Positions 12,030 through 22,550 of a stretch of 64,000 bases of DNA are shown one piece after another (within the stretch, counting starts at the first letter, position 1; every line of letters starts with the position of its first letter). The DNA lies in contig CM069877.1 of assembly GCA_036172665.1 (NCBI GenBank), forward strand, positions 23,523,001 through 23,587,000. The letters are read 5' to 3'. The position numbers were made by a program, and so were the translations under genes. The notes under the pieces are model-generated. The model was given only the letters and a program-made list of their open reading frames with translations, was not told where the DNA came from and made no database searches. The stretch is from Prosopocoilus inquinatus (taxonomy: Eukaryota; Arthropoda; Insecta; Coleoptera; Lucanidae).

Positions 12030-12180
12030 CGGCGTGGGCGATTTTAATACTGCAATTCTGAGCTTGATTTTAAACGTTGTAAGATACTTACGACCTGTAC
12101 ATTTAAATGGCACGTTCACACTTTACGATCCTTACGCTCAAGCTCAGAATTGCAGCATAAAACTTAAAATAAATTCGCTA
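12030..12180. repeat. Small imperfect foldback
   Basis: TACTGCAATTCTGAGCTTGA near 12050 recurs inverted as TCAAGCTCAGAATTGCA near 12137. Likely a short MITE. The rest of 11965-12900 holds no supported gene. Confidence 0.55.
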
Positions 12181-13048
12181 TTTGGACAAGTAGCGCTATT
12201 TATTAGTCAACCGGACTTTCTTTGCGATTGCTGAAAATGTTCGCAACTGTTCTATGTTACAGCGTGTTCGAGGAGCCACGCCACCTGTACCTGTACCTGT
12301 ACTGTATTGAATGTTCCAGCAAGTACGCGAAGATTTCGGGATGCTTCCATATGTATCTGGAAGCTGGAGAGTTAATTGTATAAGCGAAGATTGGCGCGCG
12401 ATTTGAAAACAGCTTAAGTTTAGCGAGCGAAAAGTACGAATATTTTGACTAGTAAATAGTATTGTTTTCATACACACACAAAATATAGTAAGTTTATTCG
12501 ACACGTATAATAAGCATTCATGATCTGGTGAAAGGTGGAAATGGTGATATGTCACTTCTATGTCACTTCTATCAGTCTTGGTCAATCATGGACATTTCAG
12601 CGAAAGGAACTTACGCGGCAAGAGTTGTTCTTTATTGCTCTGAATTATAGGCCATAATTATTTATTGTCAATCACTACGGGCCGGGGCCACATATTTTAC
12701 GCGGTTCAAATTCTAATGAAGCGGGCAATACAAGATACTAGAGCGCAGTATGAATGCAAAGGCGAGAGCTGCAGAGACAATTACCGCCGCTATAGCAATG
12801 GTTTTATTCAATATAACAGAAACAAAGCGATATTATCGTAATAACAAATTACAGTTGTGCAGTCAATTCCCTTGTTTCAATATATCAAGATTTTCAGAGT
12901 AATTAGTTGACCAGTTGTAACCCTATTTCCGGAATATTTCGTCACGTTGTGTCATACAGCAGGAACGTCGAGAATTCGGTATATATTTATGACGCTACTG
13001 AAACGATTGCACGAACATATGCCAGTCCTATCCTTAACAATCACATTC

Positions 13049-13825
13049 ATTAAGATGCCGGTAATTACTTTTTTTAAACCTATAAAAATAATTAATATAA
13101 AATTAAAAATAGAAAAATGACTCCATTACGAACTACATCTCTGCTTGGTTTGCGATAGGCAATTTCCGCCTAATACAAGTGGGAGTTACGAGTCGTCTTT
13201 CTCTCTCTTTGTTTTCTAAGATGTCAACTTCGTTCTGAGTGGGTAATTTGATATTCTAAATTACGTGGATTCCTAAATATTTGATATTTGCAAAATGTTT
13301 GTACAGAGTGATTTAATGAAACCATTACATTTACGTAAGTTTTATTTACGAATTTATAAATAACTGTCATTATACATTTCAATAAATAAACTGTAACAGT
13401 CAAATAATTTAATATAGCATAGGAAGTTACGAGTAAAGAAAAACAATATGTATTCTACTTTTTATCTTCTCTAAAGTATAAACATATTGTATATGTTAAG
13501 ATATCTCGGGGTTAATATCAACAAAATCAAATTTATCATTTCAAAAGCTTTCTATGAAAAAGTTTCTTGTATAGTAAACTTCTACGGCCAAGATCTTGGA
13601 AATCTAACGTTGACAGTTCAGCTTCAGTATTCAAATCGGCTACACCTTCAGTCGTTGTTGTGATGAATACGTTGTCTTCGTAACCTGAAGTCGATATGGG
13701 TGGAATTATTTGCTTTCCTGCACATAAACATTAATTAAGTATTATAATAAGTAACTGATATCAAAATAATTAAGATTAAATTAACAATAGCATGTGAAAA
13801 TGAAAGAACTCAGAATTTGAAAATA
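13049..13825. other. Noncoding, no supported feature
   Basis: AT-rich; short frames only. Nothing recognised. Confidence 0.3.
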
Positions 13826-13827
13826 TA

Positions 13828-15382
13828 CAGGGAGATTCAGGCAACCCATTCATTAAAAGTTTACGGACTTCCTCTTTGAATTTCTATTTCATGTTTTGCG
13901 GTTATAAGTTAGCGATATGGATCTATTAAAATATAATATTTCCAACCTTCGGGCACTTCCGCTTGTACCGGAAGTTGCTGTCAATTTTCTTATTTTAAAT
14001 GTAATATCCCATTTTTTATTGCATTTCTGAAATCTCCATGAAGTTCTAAAAATGTTTTGTGTAATATGTGATACAAGAAAAATTAGTCGTTTTAGAGATA
14101 TTTCCATTTTTTAAAAAAAGTTCAAAGTTGCATTACCTTGTTTATGATGCTGCCATCTTTGTGTAACAAAAGCCATAATTTCAATTTGTGGCCTATGCTC
14201 ATAAACTTTCAGGTCATACCTAATTTTACACAAAATTGTTTACTCGCTGGTTGAAAAGTAACTTCTATTCGAACTGATTTCAACTGTCGAAAAGTCATGT
14301 TTTTTAAATAGAACATCCAGTATATTTTTATACCATAAGAATCAGAATTAAATGTTTTTTCGAACTGTATTAGCATTCCCTATACCCATCTCTTATATTT
14401 CTCTTTCTATTCATGATTTTCTCTTTACACATCAATTTTCTCACTTTTCAGTATTATTCCTGAATAGTGTGCTATGAAAATTGAACAAACTTAGGTTTTG
14501 AAATTAATTTCTGGCTGTAATTTCAATTTCTTTTTAAAAACCGATAAATAATATTTAAATATACATCTATCATCTGAACTTTTTGTTTACATATGCCGCA
14601 TGTATTAGAATTCTTGGTATGACTATTTACACATTTACAAGGAGATATTTACACTTAAGTACAAAATTTTATGAAAACTAATAAATAAATCAGAAATATT
14701 AAAAAAAATACACAAATTGTTGGTTATAATATTGGCTCTATGTTGTCCTCGGCTATTATTTATTAGTCTTAACTTTCTATTGTATCTAAGTAATAACGTA
14801 TTTTCCTCGATGTAACAACTTTTTTTTATTAACTTCTTGAATTGTCGATTTTTTTTTATCATCAAATACATTTAATATATCTGTGTTTGATTTTTCATTT
14901 TTTGGTTTTTCGTAGCGATTAAAATGCTTTTTTTATTCCTATTAAACGGATGATTTCAATAACTATAATTTCTCTAGTTTACGTAGCCCACTATTCAAAA
15001 ATAATACCGAAAAGTGGAAAAAAATTACGTGCGAAAAATAAATCATCGATAACGAGTGAACTATAAGAGATAGGTGTAGGGAATGCTAATACAGGACGAA
15101 AGAACATTTAATCCTGAGTCACATGGTATAACAATATACTAGGCGTTCCATTTAAAAAACATGACTTTTCGATAGTTGAAATTAGTTCGAATAGATGTTA
15201 CTTTAAGTGTAAGTAATTAAGTGCAAAACTGGATATAATCTGAAAGAATGTTACTGTAGCCTACTACAGGCCAAAAATTTTTGATAGGTCCATACCGTTA
15301 ACTTTTAACTGCAAAATATGAAACAGAAATTCAAAGGAGAAGTCCGTAAACTTTTAATGAATGGGCTGCCTGAATCTTCCTG
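13828..15382. repeat. TA-flanked foldback, TACAGGGAGATTC family, copy 1
   Basis: Both ends carry TA then CAGGgAGATTCAGGCAACCC or its inverse, followed by CATTcATTAAAAGTTTACGGAC. Inverted arms extend several hundred bp, the right one with an internal deletion. It contains a CTTCCG..CGGAAG palindrome. A full relative lies at 52401-54097. No transposase frame. Confidence 0.8.
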
Positions 15383-16277
15383 TATAGTAGAATTAGTGAC
15401 AGGAATTTTATATTTTCCTTAAAAATATACACAAATTTACTAATAAACAGTTTCCGGTACGGTAATATACAGGTAATATACAGGGTGTTCATGGGAAGTC
15501 GCTACAATAGCTAACTTTCTTATTTGTATTTTTACGAAATAACTTAAATTAGAAAAGTTTTAGGACCTTTCCTCCTTGTTTTTATGGTACTTTCGGAAAA
15601 ACAAATGACAATCAGGTTTTCGAGATTTTCAATTGTTTTCAACTTTTTTTAATGGAATGTTAGATTTTTATCATTGCATCGCGTTCAGGATGTTAAATTA
15701 ATTATGTCTCTAAAATATCTCCCAAAGCCTACTATTTTAGAAATGATTTGTAACAGAATCTTGGTGTTCACGGAAAATGGCTACAATAGCTAACTTTTTT
15801 ATTTGAAGTTTCACGAAATAGCCTAAATTAGAAAAGTTTCAGGACCTTCCGTGCTCGATTTTATGGTACCCTTGGAGAAACAAATGACGGTCACGTTTTC
15901 GAGATTTCCAATTGTTTTCAACTTTTTTAAATGGAACATTATGCTTTTTATCATGACATAGCATTCAGGATGTCAAATTAAGTATGTCTGTGAAATAATA
16001 TCTCTCAAAACAGAATATTTCAAAAATAATTCAGTCTTGATCTTCGCGGGAAGAAGTATATCGTTACGATAGTTTTTTTATTCACGAATACAATATGGTT
16101 TGCTTCAAAACAAGAAAATAAAGAAAGTGTATTGTGGCGAGCCACTCAGCACTACATCACACTGAAGGCGTCAATAAGTCGGTTCGCTATTATGCGTCAT
16201 CGGCCGTCACGCCACCATTGAACAAACTCGAATTTTCCAGCGTTGGAAAATTCGAGAGGGCAGCAAAGGATATAAAA

Positions 16278-17193
16278 CCCAAAGTAATCCACTTCAACCG
16301 GATAGCCCCTTACCATGAAGAAGCAGATGAAGGGACAGTACAAAGGGCACAAGTTTCCGAAGTGAATTTCGAAACCTTCATGTCTCATCACGCTGAAGGA
16401 AGTAAGGCACGGTTTGGAGTGACCACGGAGAAGCAACAAGATCTCTTTAAAGTGCCACTGGAGTACAATCTGGCCCACTGCGTAGCAGAAGACCTAAAAT
16501 GTCCAAAGGAATTGCTCAGGTGTTTAGGAAGAAATTTGGCCAAATCGAGGAGCTCCGAAGACAGCATTCCGTGGTAGGCAAGAGCTTGCAGAACATTGAT
16601 TCGACGGCAGATCGGAGGCGCCACGTGCATTATTTAGTCACTAAGAAGACATCAAGCGGTAAACCTGACTATCAAAATATGTGGAGAGCCCTATATAGCC
16701 TGATGAGACAGCTAATAGAGAACCACCAGATGAAGTTAGCCATCCCCAAATTGGGCTACGGATTGGACGGACTAGACTGGAGAGTAATCGAAGCATGCTG
16801 GAAGTCATCTTCCATAGAACGGGAATTGAAGTCCTAGTCTGCAGCCACCACCCACAGGCAACAGTCAGCAACAGCAAAACCGTAGACTGCTACTTCTTCC
16901 AGACGGGAAGTTGCAAGAATGGCCCAGCTTGTAGATTCCGACATCCTCCTTCAACACTATCACCAGGAACATTTCGAGAAGAAACGTTTTTAAGAAGGGG
17001 GCAGTGTGGCGAGCCACTACGTCACACTGAAGGCGTCAAGAAGTCGGTTCGCTATTATGCGTCATCGGCCGTCACGCCACCATGGAACAAACTCGAATTT
17101 TCCAGCGTTGGGGCAGCAAAGGATATAAAATCGCCCGGGGTGGACTCAGCAGTCAGTCGAATTCTAACAGCGATCGTCGAAGTTAGATTTTAA
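16278..17193 (+). pseudogene. Gypsy pol end with TARG1-like macrodomain and CCCH finger
   Basis: Three overlapping frames read as one protein broken by two apparent single-base deletions (near 16498 in an A-run and near 16792). Order: integrase C-terminal end (KVIHFNRIAPYHEE); linker; macrodomain of the TARG1/OARD1 group (DLFKVPLEYNLAHCVAEDL, then KGIAQVFRKKFG, YLVTKKTS, PKLGYGLDGLDW, EVIFHRTGIEVLVC); then a CCCH zinc finger (Cys-x7-Cys-x5-Cys-x3-His, 16888-16944). Human TARG1 removes ADP-ribose from glutamate using a Lys in ITKK and an Asp in GCGLD; both positions are kept here (VTKK and GYGLD). The CCCH finger would bind RNA. No stop precedes the 3' LTR: the frame runs through the polypurine tract into the LTR and ends at 17191-17193. 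Family role is known; its use by a retroelement is inference. Confidence 0.8.
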
Positions 17194-17310
17194 TGTGTAA
17201 ATAAATTGTTACAAATAAATTAGATTGTAAGCATTATTAAATTACGGTTAAGTTTTTACCAAGTGTTTTATTCGTTTAAATAAATAAATTTAAACCCTAG
17301 AAACGTAACA
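17005..17310 (+). repeat. Gypsy 3' LTR
   Basis: 306 bp from TGTGGCG to GTAACA. TATA box GGATATAAAA at 17121-17130 and polyadenylation signal AATAAA at 17200-17205. The matching 5' piece at 16133-16277 carries a ~14-bp insertion (AAAATTCGAGAGGG) and is otherwise close, so the insertion is not very old. Confidence 0.9.
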
Positions 17311-18294
17311 GTATTCAAACTGTCAGACCTTTGTGAACTGTCATGATTCAAAATTTGTTTAAATTTAGTTCAAACTAAAAACCCTTGTGTCAAATATTGA
17401 AAGCGCGACATGTTAAAATATGTAATACCATTATTTACCAAATAATTTATAAAATAATAGAGTTAGGAGGGGAATAGTTTAGAGAAGCACTTAATTTGGC
17501 ATCCTGAACACGATACGCTGATAAAAAATATAATGTTAAAAAAGTTGAAAACAATTGAAAATCTTGAAAACCTGACAGTAATTTGTTTTTCCAAAGGTAC
17601 CATCGAGCAGGGAAGGTCCTGAAACTTTTCTAATTTAAGCTACTTCGTGAAACTTCAAATAAAAAAGTTAGCTATTGTAGCCATTTCCCGTGAACACCAA
17701 GATTTTGTTACTAAATCACTTATAAAAGTAGTAGGCTTTGGAAGATGATATTTTAGAGACATAATTAATTTGACATCCTGAACGCGATACAATGATAAAA
17801 AACCTAACATTCCATTAAAAAAAATTGAAAACAATTGAAAATCTCGAAAACCTGACAGTCATTTGTTTTTTTGAAAGTACCATAAAATCGAAGAGGAAAC
17901 TTTCCTAATTTAAGTTACTTCATAAAAATACAAATAAGAAAGTTAGCTATTGTAGCGGCTTCCCATGAACACCTGTATTATATACAATCTGTTTGAATTT
18001 AGCTGTCGCAGCAGATATCTCAGCTACTGTTAAATACACTGCAAAATGTTATAGAAAGAAAGTTGTTCTATACTTAATTTTCTATTATCTGCCTTAGACG
18101 GAAAAACAATTGAACATTAAATGTGTTAGATATAGCAAATACATTCAAAATTTTAAATGAAACGTACCCAATTTTATTACGTTTTCTAAAACTGTAAAAA
18201 ATTCTCTTTACAAAGATATATCACACGTCGTCGTAACCAAAACAAAACATAAATCGATAATTAAGTAACTAATGCGTACTTATGCAGCAGATTG

Positions 18295-18423
18295 AGGTCC
18301 GGTATTATAAAGGCAAGTTAACTTTAACTATTGGTTTATTTCCATGGTAACAATTGTGAACACAAATGTTGTTATGGCAATAAATTGGGAGTTAAAGTTA
18401 ACTTTCATTTATAATACCGGGCC
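18295..18423. repeat. Palindromic MITE, AGGTCCGGTATTATAAA ends
   Basis: Left AGGTCCGGTATTATAAA..GTTAACTTTAACT and right AGTTAAAGTTAAC..TTTATAATACCGGGCCT are near-perfect inverses over about 35 bp. Confidence 0.75.
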
Positions 18424-18639
18424 TAAGAGTTTTATTTGAAAAAGTACCGTTTCCAGTAACAATTTTTGTTGATACTTCATGACAACATATGCTATTCAAC
18501 ATAAATACAACACAACAATATGAACAAAGTAACAATAAATTAATATGTAAATTAAGTTTGAAATTTCAGTTCATAATATCTAGAGGTTTTGTTCAAAGTG
18601 GCCATTCTTTGTAATTAACAGCCACTTCGTGCTACTTAG

Positions 18640-18765
18640 GCCCGATTTCTTCATCTACGGATAAATTTATCTGCGAGGTAGTATCCTCGGAAATTATTAT
18701 CGATACAATGGTTTCCAAGGATAATTCCTGGCAGATAAATTTATCAGGAGCTGAAGAACTCGGGC
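18640..18765. repeat. Palindromic MITE, GCCCGATTTCTTCA ends
   Basis: Left GCCCGATTTCTTCA.CT..GATAAATTTATCTG, right CAGATAAATTTATC..AG.TGAAGAACTCGGGC. Near-perfect hairpin with a short centre around 18700. Confidence 0.75.
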
Positions 18766-19370
18766 ATTAATTAATTTATTGTTACTTTGTTTATGTTATG
18801 TTGTATTATGTTGAACAGCACATGTTGTTAAGACAGTAAATAATGAGGAACATTATTCAATTGGAACCTGAAAAATAATTTCATTTGTTTCACCGCCTAC
18901 TTTTTCGAATGAAGCTCTAATCAACGTAACCATGCATTTGTTAATTAACGATTTATGTTTCTAATTAATTAGTTAACTATGGCTTGTGACATATCATTGT
19001 AAAGATAATTTTTTGCAGTTTTAGAAAACGTAATAAAATTGGATACATTGCATTTAAAAATTTGAATTTATTTGTTACACCGAACACATTTGATGCTCAA
19101 TTGTTTTTCGCGATTAAGGCAAATAATAGAAAATTAAATGTGGAACAACTTTGCTTCTATAACTATTTGTCGTACCGCTTACAGTAGCCGACATATCTGC
19201 CCTGACAGCCAAAATGAAACAAACTGTATACAGGTGTCCCAACAGTGCGTTTTCGGGCTATATCAAGATAACTACTGTAGCATAAAATTCTCTTCTACTG
19301 TACAGGGCGAATCAAAACATTGGTACTGGATAATCACAAAGCAACACAAAACCTGTGGCTGTAATCCAAA

Positions 19371-19559
19371 TAAATAGTGAGAAAACCCCTCGACCACATT
19401 AATTCACTGAAAGCGAATACGTATTTCGGTAACGAAGTTACCATCTTCAGCGCTAAACTGATTTATCATCAGTTTAGCGCTGAAGATGGTAACTTCGTTA
19501 CCGAAATACGTATTCGCTTTCAGTGAATTAATGTGGTCGAGGGGTTTTCTCACTATTTA
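19371..19559. repeat. Near-perfect palindrome from a Penelope-type terminal repeat
   Basis: About 92-bp arms with a 5-bp loop near 19463-19467, flanked by TAAATAG/CTATTTA. Each arm carries the CTGAAGATGG..CCGAAATACGTA block typical of Penelope-like terminal sequence, and so a hammerhead-like motif on each strand. Confidence 0.85.
19476..19518 (+). ncRNA. Hammerhead-like motif (type I, Penelope class)
   Basis: Helix I AGCG (19476-19479) pairs CGCT (19515-19518). Core CTGAAGA at 19480-19486, one extra T, helix II GGTAAC/GTTACC with a TTC loop, GAAA at 19503-19506, then helix III TACGTA and TT at the cleavage position. The helix III loop ACGU is self-complementary, as in hammerheads that work as dimers. 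Oddities: the extra base between the core and helix II, and U rather than C at the cleavage site, both likely to lower activity. A mirror copy lies on the minus strand in the left arm (core at 19444-19450). Confidence 0.55.
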
Positions 19560-19790
19560 ATTGGTACTGGATACAACTTTTTAATTTCAAATGGTGCACC
19601 CTATATATGATGTTAAATTTGGACTGCCCATTTTTTGTTTACCATAATTTACGCCTAAATCTAATCGGTCTGGAAATATTTAACATTTTATCTAAAAATT
19701 GGCATTTGCAGCCATTATTTTATTTGTTCTTATTTTATTTATTTTTAACTCAAAGAAAAAGATTTTTGGTACAAGTGTAGTTGATACTTA

Positions 19791-20882
19791 AGGGTAATAT
19801 AATATTACCGTTAATTTTGAGGGTTAACCGTGACAAGGGGCGAAATAATGGAATATCATATTTCATTACATGTCATGCAAAGTTCTCGCGTCTCGCGGTG
19901 CCTCCGGTACTGATTTAGCGTCTAAAGTCAAGCGCAATGGATGCGCCGCGAAGCCTAGGAAAAATTGCTGAAAGGAATATAAAAAACATGTACAGTATGT
20001 ATCGAGTCTTCATTAAATAAAGATACATGGGTTTTCTGGCACAAAAGATGATTTCATTTAAATAAGAAAGAAGTAAATGAAGATATTACACTATACTGGC
20101 GATCTATTTTTAGATTGTTTATGTCAGGTTTACTCCCGGACTGGCGAAAGCTTTCCAGAATCTGGGCACGACGTTGGCTGCGATCCCGCAAAAGCTCTCC
20201 GTACAGCTTTCGCTCATATGAGTCATTCGCTAAACTTGGCGCGAAAGGCGATCAATCACATGGGAACTTTTCAGACAGCGATGCTCGTTACACTTTTCTC
20301 CCCTACCAAAAAAAAAAAAAAATTGGTATACTGGGTGTTGGAGGGTGTAAACTGCATCCAGGAAGCTATTGAATTTTGATGGCTGGTGTCAAAATTTTCA
20401 CAAGGAAATCAGTCGATCCAGAACGACGTGGCTTGGTGATTATTGAACGATGTAATGCCTTGTTAATATTTTGGCGTTTCTAATTTTTCCAATACCTGGA
20501 GTATTCGCCAAATTCATCGGATCCAGCCGACGTACTCATCAATCAGTGGTGAATCAACTTCATCCCTCACCAACAATGATCATCGAGCCAGTCGACGTCC
20601 TTCTGGATCGACTGACTTCCTTGTGAAAACTTTGACATCAGCCACCACAATTCAACAGTTTCGTGGATCCAGTTTGCACCCTCCAAGGTACCAGATTTTT
20701 TTTGGAGGGGGAAAAGTGTAACGAGCGTCGCCGTCGATGAGACATGAAAAATTCCCATGTGATTCGTCGGCTTCCGTGATTAATTATTTATTTGTTAACT
20801 TAGTAATCTCTATGTTGACTATTTTGGCTTTGCCCCTTATTACGGCTAACCTTCGAAATTAACCGTAACAATAAGCCATTAT
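19791..20882. repeat. Foldback with outer and inner inverted arms
   Basis: Outer arms: ACCGTTAATTTTGAGGGTTAACCGT..AGGGGCGAAATAATGG (19805-19850) against its inverse at 20822-20882. Inner arms: 20254-20449 against 20571-20764, sharing AATCACATGGGAA, GTTACACTTTTC, GGAGGGTG and GGAAGTCAGTCGATCC-like blocks. Short frames here are not conserved between arms. Confidence 0.7.
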
Positions 20883-21403
20883 TAAATGTATTTTTATCGT
20901 TACAGAGTGATCATTGTAGTAAACAAAATATTAGAAATTTGAAAATGACAGAAGTCAATTTTCTTAAATAACATGCCCTTTATTTTTCCATCCTAAATTG
21001 ATCCTTTAATAAAGTACTTTCATTTTTTTACTTCACGTCTTATACCTATCTGCAATATTTTTTGAGAGCCTTATATCCATTACACAGGGTGTGCCAATAG
21101 TGCGTATTCGGTGGATAGCGCCTATATTAATGCAGATTTTTTAAATCTGTTTTCGCTATTACTTTCTGTGATATAGATGTATGATTTAAAATTAGTTACA
21201 ATGATACAGGGTGTTCTGTGTGGTTGTGCCAGACCAAAGTTGTGTTTTTTTTTTAATTGAACGTACTGTATATTATGATTTATTTCGATTCGCCTTTACG
21301 AGTAGATAAATTTATTATAAGGATGTTATGTACCTAAACCTAATATTTTTTGAGATATTGACATTTCAATGTAAAAAAATGCTATTATTTGATGTTTTAT
21401 AGA
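20883..21403. other. Noncoding; several TACAGGGTG-type ends
   Basis: CACAGGGTGTGCCAATAGTGCG at about 21083 and ATACAGGGTGTTCTGTGTGG at about 21206 look like termini of TA-inserting MITEs. No gene. Confidence 0.4.
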
Positions 21404-21735
21404 TTATATGTTTATTAAAATTCGGCATTTAAATTCTACAGTAACGTTACATAACCTCTTTAGAGCAGAAAACAATTTCCACCTCGAACATATTCCTATT
21501 ATTTTACACAGGGTGATTTAAAACTCCGACGTTTATTTTACTCGGTTAGTTTAAATGAAAGACCTATATTTTATTATTAAATTTAACAGGTCTTTGTTAA
21601 AGCTTTACAGTAGTATAGGGTTCAGTTTGTGTTACAAAAGAAACATACACACAGCAAGACGTCAAATTCGCAAATTCATAAAACAGCATTTCTTCCATCT
21701 TCCAATGGAATATTTTGTGTATAATTTAGTTTATT
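21404..21735. repeat. Dispersed repeat, direct relative of 28783-29058
   Basis: Shared landmarks in the same order: TTTATTAAAATTCGGCATTTAAA, CCTCGAACATATT..TATTATTTTACACAGGTGAT, TTTATTTTACTCGGTTAGTTTAAATG and ATATAGGGTTCAGT. Likely a MITE or LINE tail. Confidence 0.7.
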
Positions 21736-22078
21736 TTAATTAAAAAATCTGTATTGAAACTGTTTATACTTTTTAGTCTGTTAAAAATATGCATTTATTT
21801 GATCTCTAACATAAGAAACCGTATGGATACTTTTAGTTAATACGACCCTAGCTCCAGCCTTTCGGGTTTGTCGCGGAGGCGTAATGGTTGCTAATTATGA
21901 TTAATTGTGATTGCGACCGACTTACTACATGTTCGAAGTTCGAAGCAATTTTCACAGAACAATAACCGACAGACGAAAATTCCATCTCTCACGTAAAATA
22001 TACATTGGCATTGGGGATCGAATCCACGCCTGAAGTTGTCCCCCCTCCCTCCAATTGTCAGTTCCGTTGCCAGCAAAA

Positions 22079-22550
22079 CCTAACATTGCAGTAGGATAGA
22101 CAAATTGAAGCGGGATTTGCTCCTAATGAGTCCCCCATGCAAGGCGGCCATGCTTGCTGTCAAAGCATAATGAAAGATTTTAGAAAAATTTTAGATCAAA
22201 AAGCGATAGTAAGATGTCGCTATTTTATATGTTCATCATTCTTACATCGCATTTGCGAATAAATAGGGCAAGTCGTTTTTGGTCTGCAGTGGGAATGTCG
22301 AGCTACGTTTCTGCTGAAGAAGCCCCAAACAGGGCTGAAACAGCTGTCCAGAGGCTGCTCGAGGTTCTCACTGCAATCAAAAACGATTTGCACAAAAAAT
22401 TTTTCTAAAATCTTTCATTATGCTTTGACAGCAAGCATGGCCGCCTTGCATGGGGGACTCATTATGAGCAAATCCCGCTTCAATTTGTCTATCCTATTGC
22501 AATGTTAGGTCAAAAAGCGATAGTAAGATGTCGCTATTTTATATGTTCAA
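22079..22550. repeat. Hammerhead-retrozyme foldback, copy at 22 kb
   Basis: An inverted, truncated arm (about 22079-22193) is followed by a direct unit with a complete hammerhead and then the same arm in direct orientation, ending TCGCTATTTTATATGTTC. The architecture (truncated inverted piece, then direct copy) is common for Penelope-type insertions. No clear target duplication. Confidence 0.8.
22298..22362 (+). ncRNA. Hammerhead ribozyme, type I
   Basis: Helix I TCGAG/CTCGA and TTCTG/CAGAG (with a T.G wobble), core CTGAAGA at 22314-22320, helix II AGCCC/GGGCT with loop CAAACA, GAAA at 22337-22340, helix III CAGCTG, cleavage after GTC at 22348. All invariant core positions are present. Outside it CAGTGGGAA pairs with TTCTCACTG, extending helix I. 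Compared with the 32-kb copies, one outer pair has changed T-A to C-G on both sides, and the helix II loop differs only in an unpaired base. Confidence 0.85.

Larger units (their letters stand above)
9835..13048. repeat. Inverted pair of ~150-bp arms around a 3-kb interior
   Basis: GATAGGACTGG..ATCGTTTCAGTAGCG..CGACGTTCCTGCTGTAT (9835-9995) recurs inverted at about 12905-13048, with AAATATTCCGGA in both. The pair could be the ends of a decayed DNA transposon; the interior holds another foldback (10655-11964) and no transposase frame. Confidence 0.65.
16133..17310 (+). mobile_element. Ty3/gypsy LTR retrotransposon remnant
   Basis: Flanked by a perfect 4-bp duplication GTAT (16129-16132 and 17311-17314). 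The element begins TGTGGCGAGCC and ends AACGTAACA, the TG..CA pattern of LTRs. The 5' LTR is cut off just after its TATA box (16133-16277) and joined straight to the last part of pol, so gag, protease, RT and most of integrase are gone. The 3' LTR is complete (17005-17310) and preceded by a polypurine tract AAGAAGGGGGCAG. The 4-bp duplication and a PKVIHFNRIAPYHEE stretch, typical of the end of gypsy integrases, place it in Ty3/gypsy. Confidence 0.9.
15481..17975. repeat. TA-flanked foldback split by a gypsy insertion
   Basis: Left arm begins TA-CAGGGTGTTCATGGGAAG (15479) and the right arm ends with CTTCCCATGAACACCTG-TA (17976). Each arm is about 550 bp and is itself a doubled ~300-bp unit: the block AATAGCTAACTTT..TTAGAAAAGTTT..AGGACCTTcC appears twice in the left arm (15508 and 15790) and twice inverted on the right. 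A gypsy LTR element sits between the arms at 16133-17310. Confidence 0.85.
17978..19235. repeat. Decayed foldback with two inner MITEs
   Basis: The block CTATACTTAATTTTCTATTAT..CCAATTTTATTACGTTTTCTAAAACTG (about 18070-18197) recurs inverted at 19015-19140. Between the arms lie two palindromic MITEs (18295-18423 and 18640-18765). The right edge carries CAGGTGTCCCAACAGTGCG. Confidence 0.65.

Noticed and set aside
21990..22050. GGATTCGATCCC on the minus strand as a tRNA or SINE B box
   Set aside because: No A box at the right distance and no cloverleaf could be formed.
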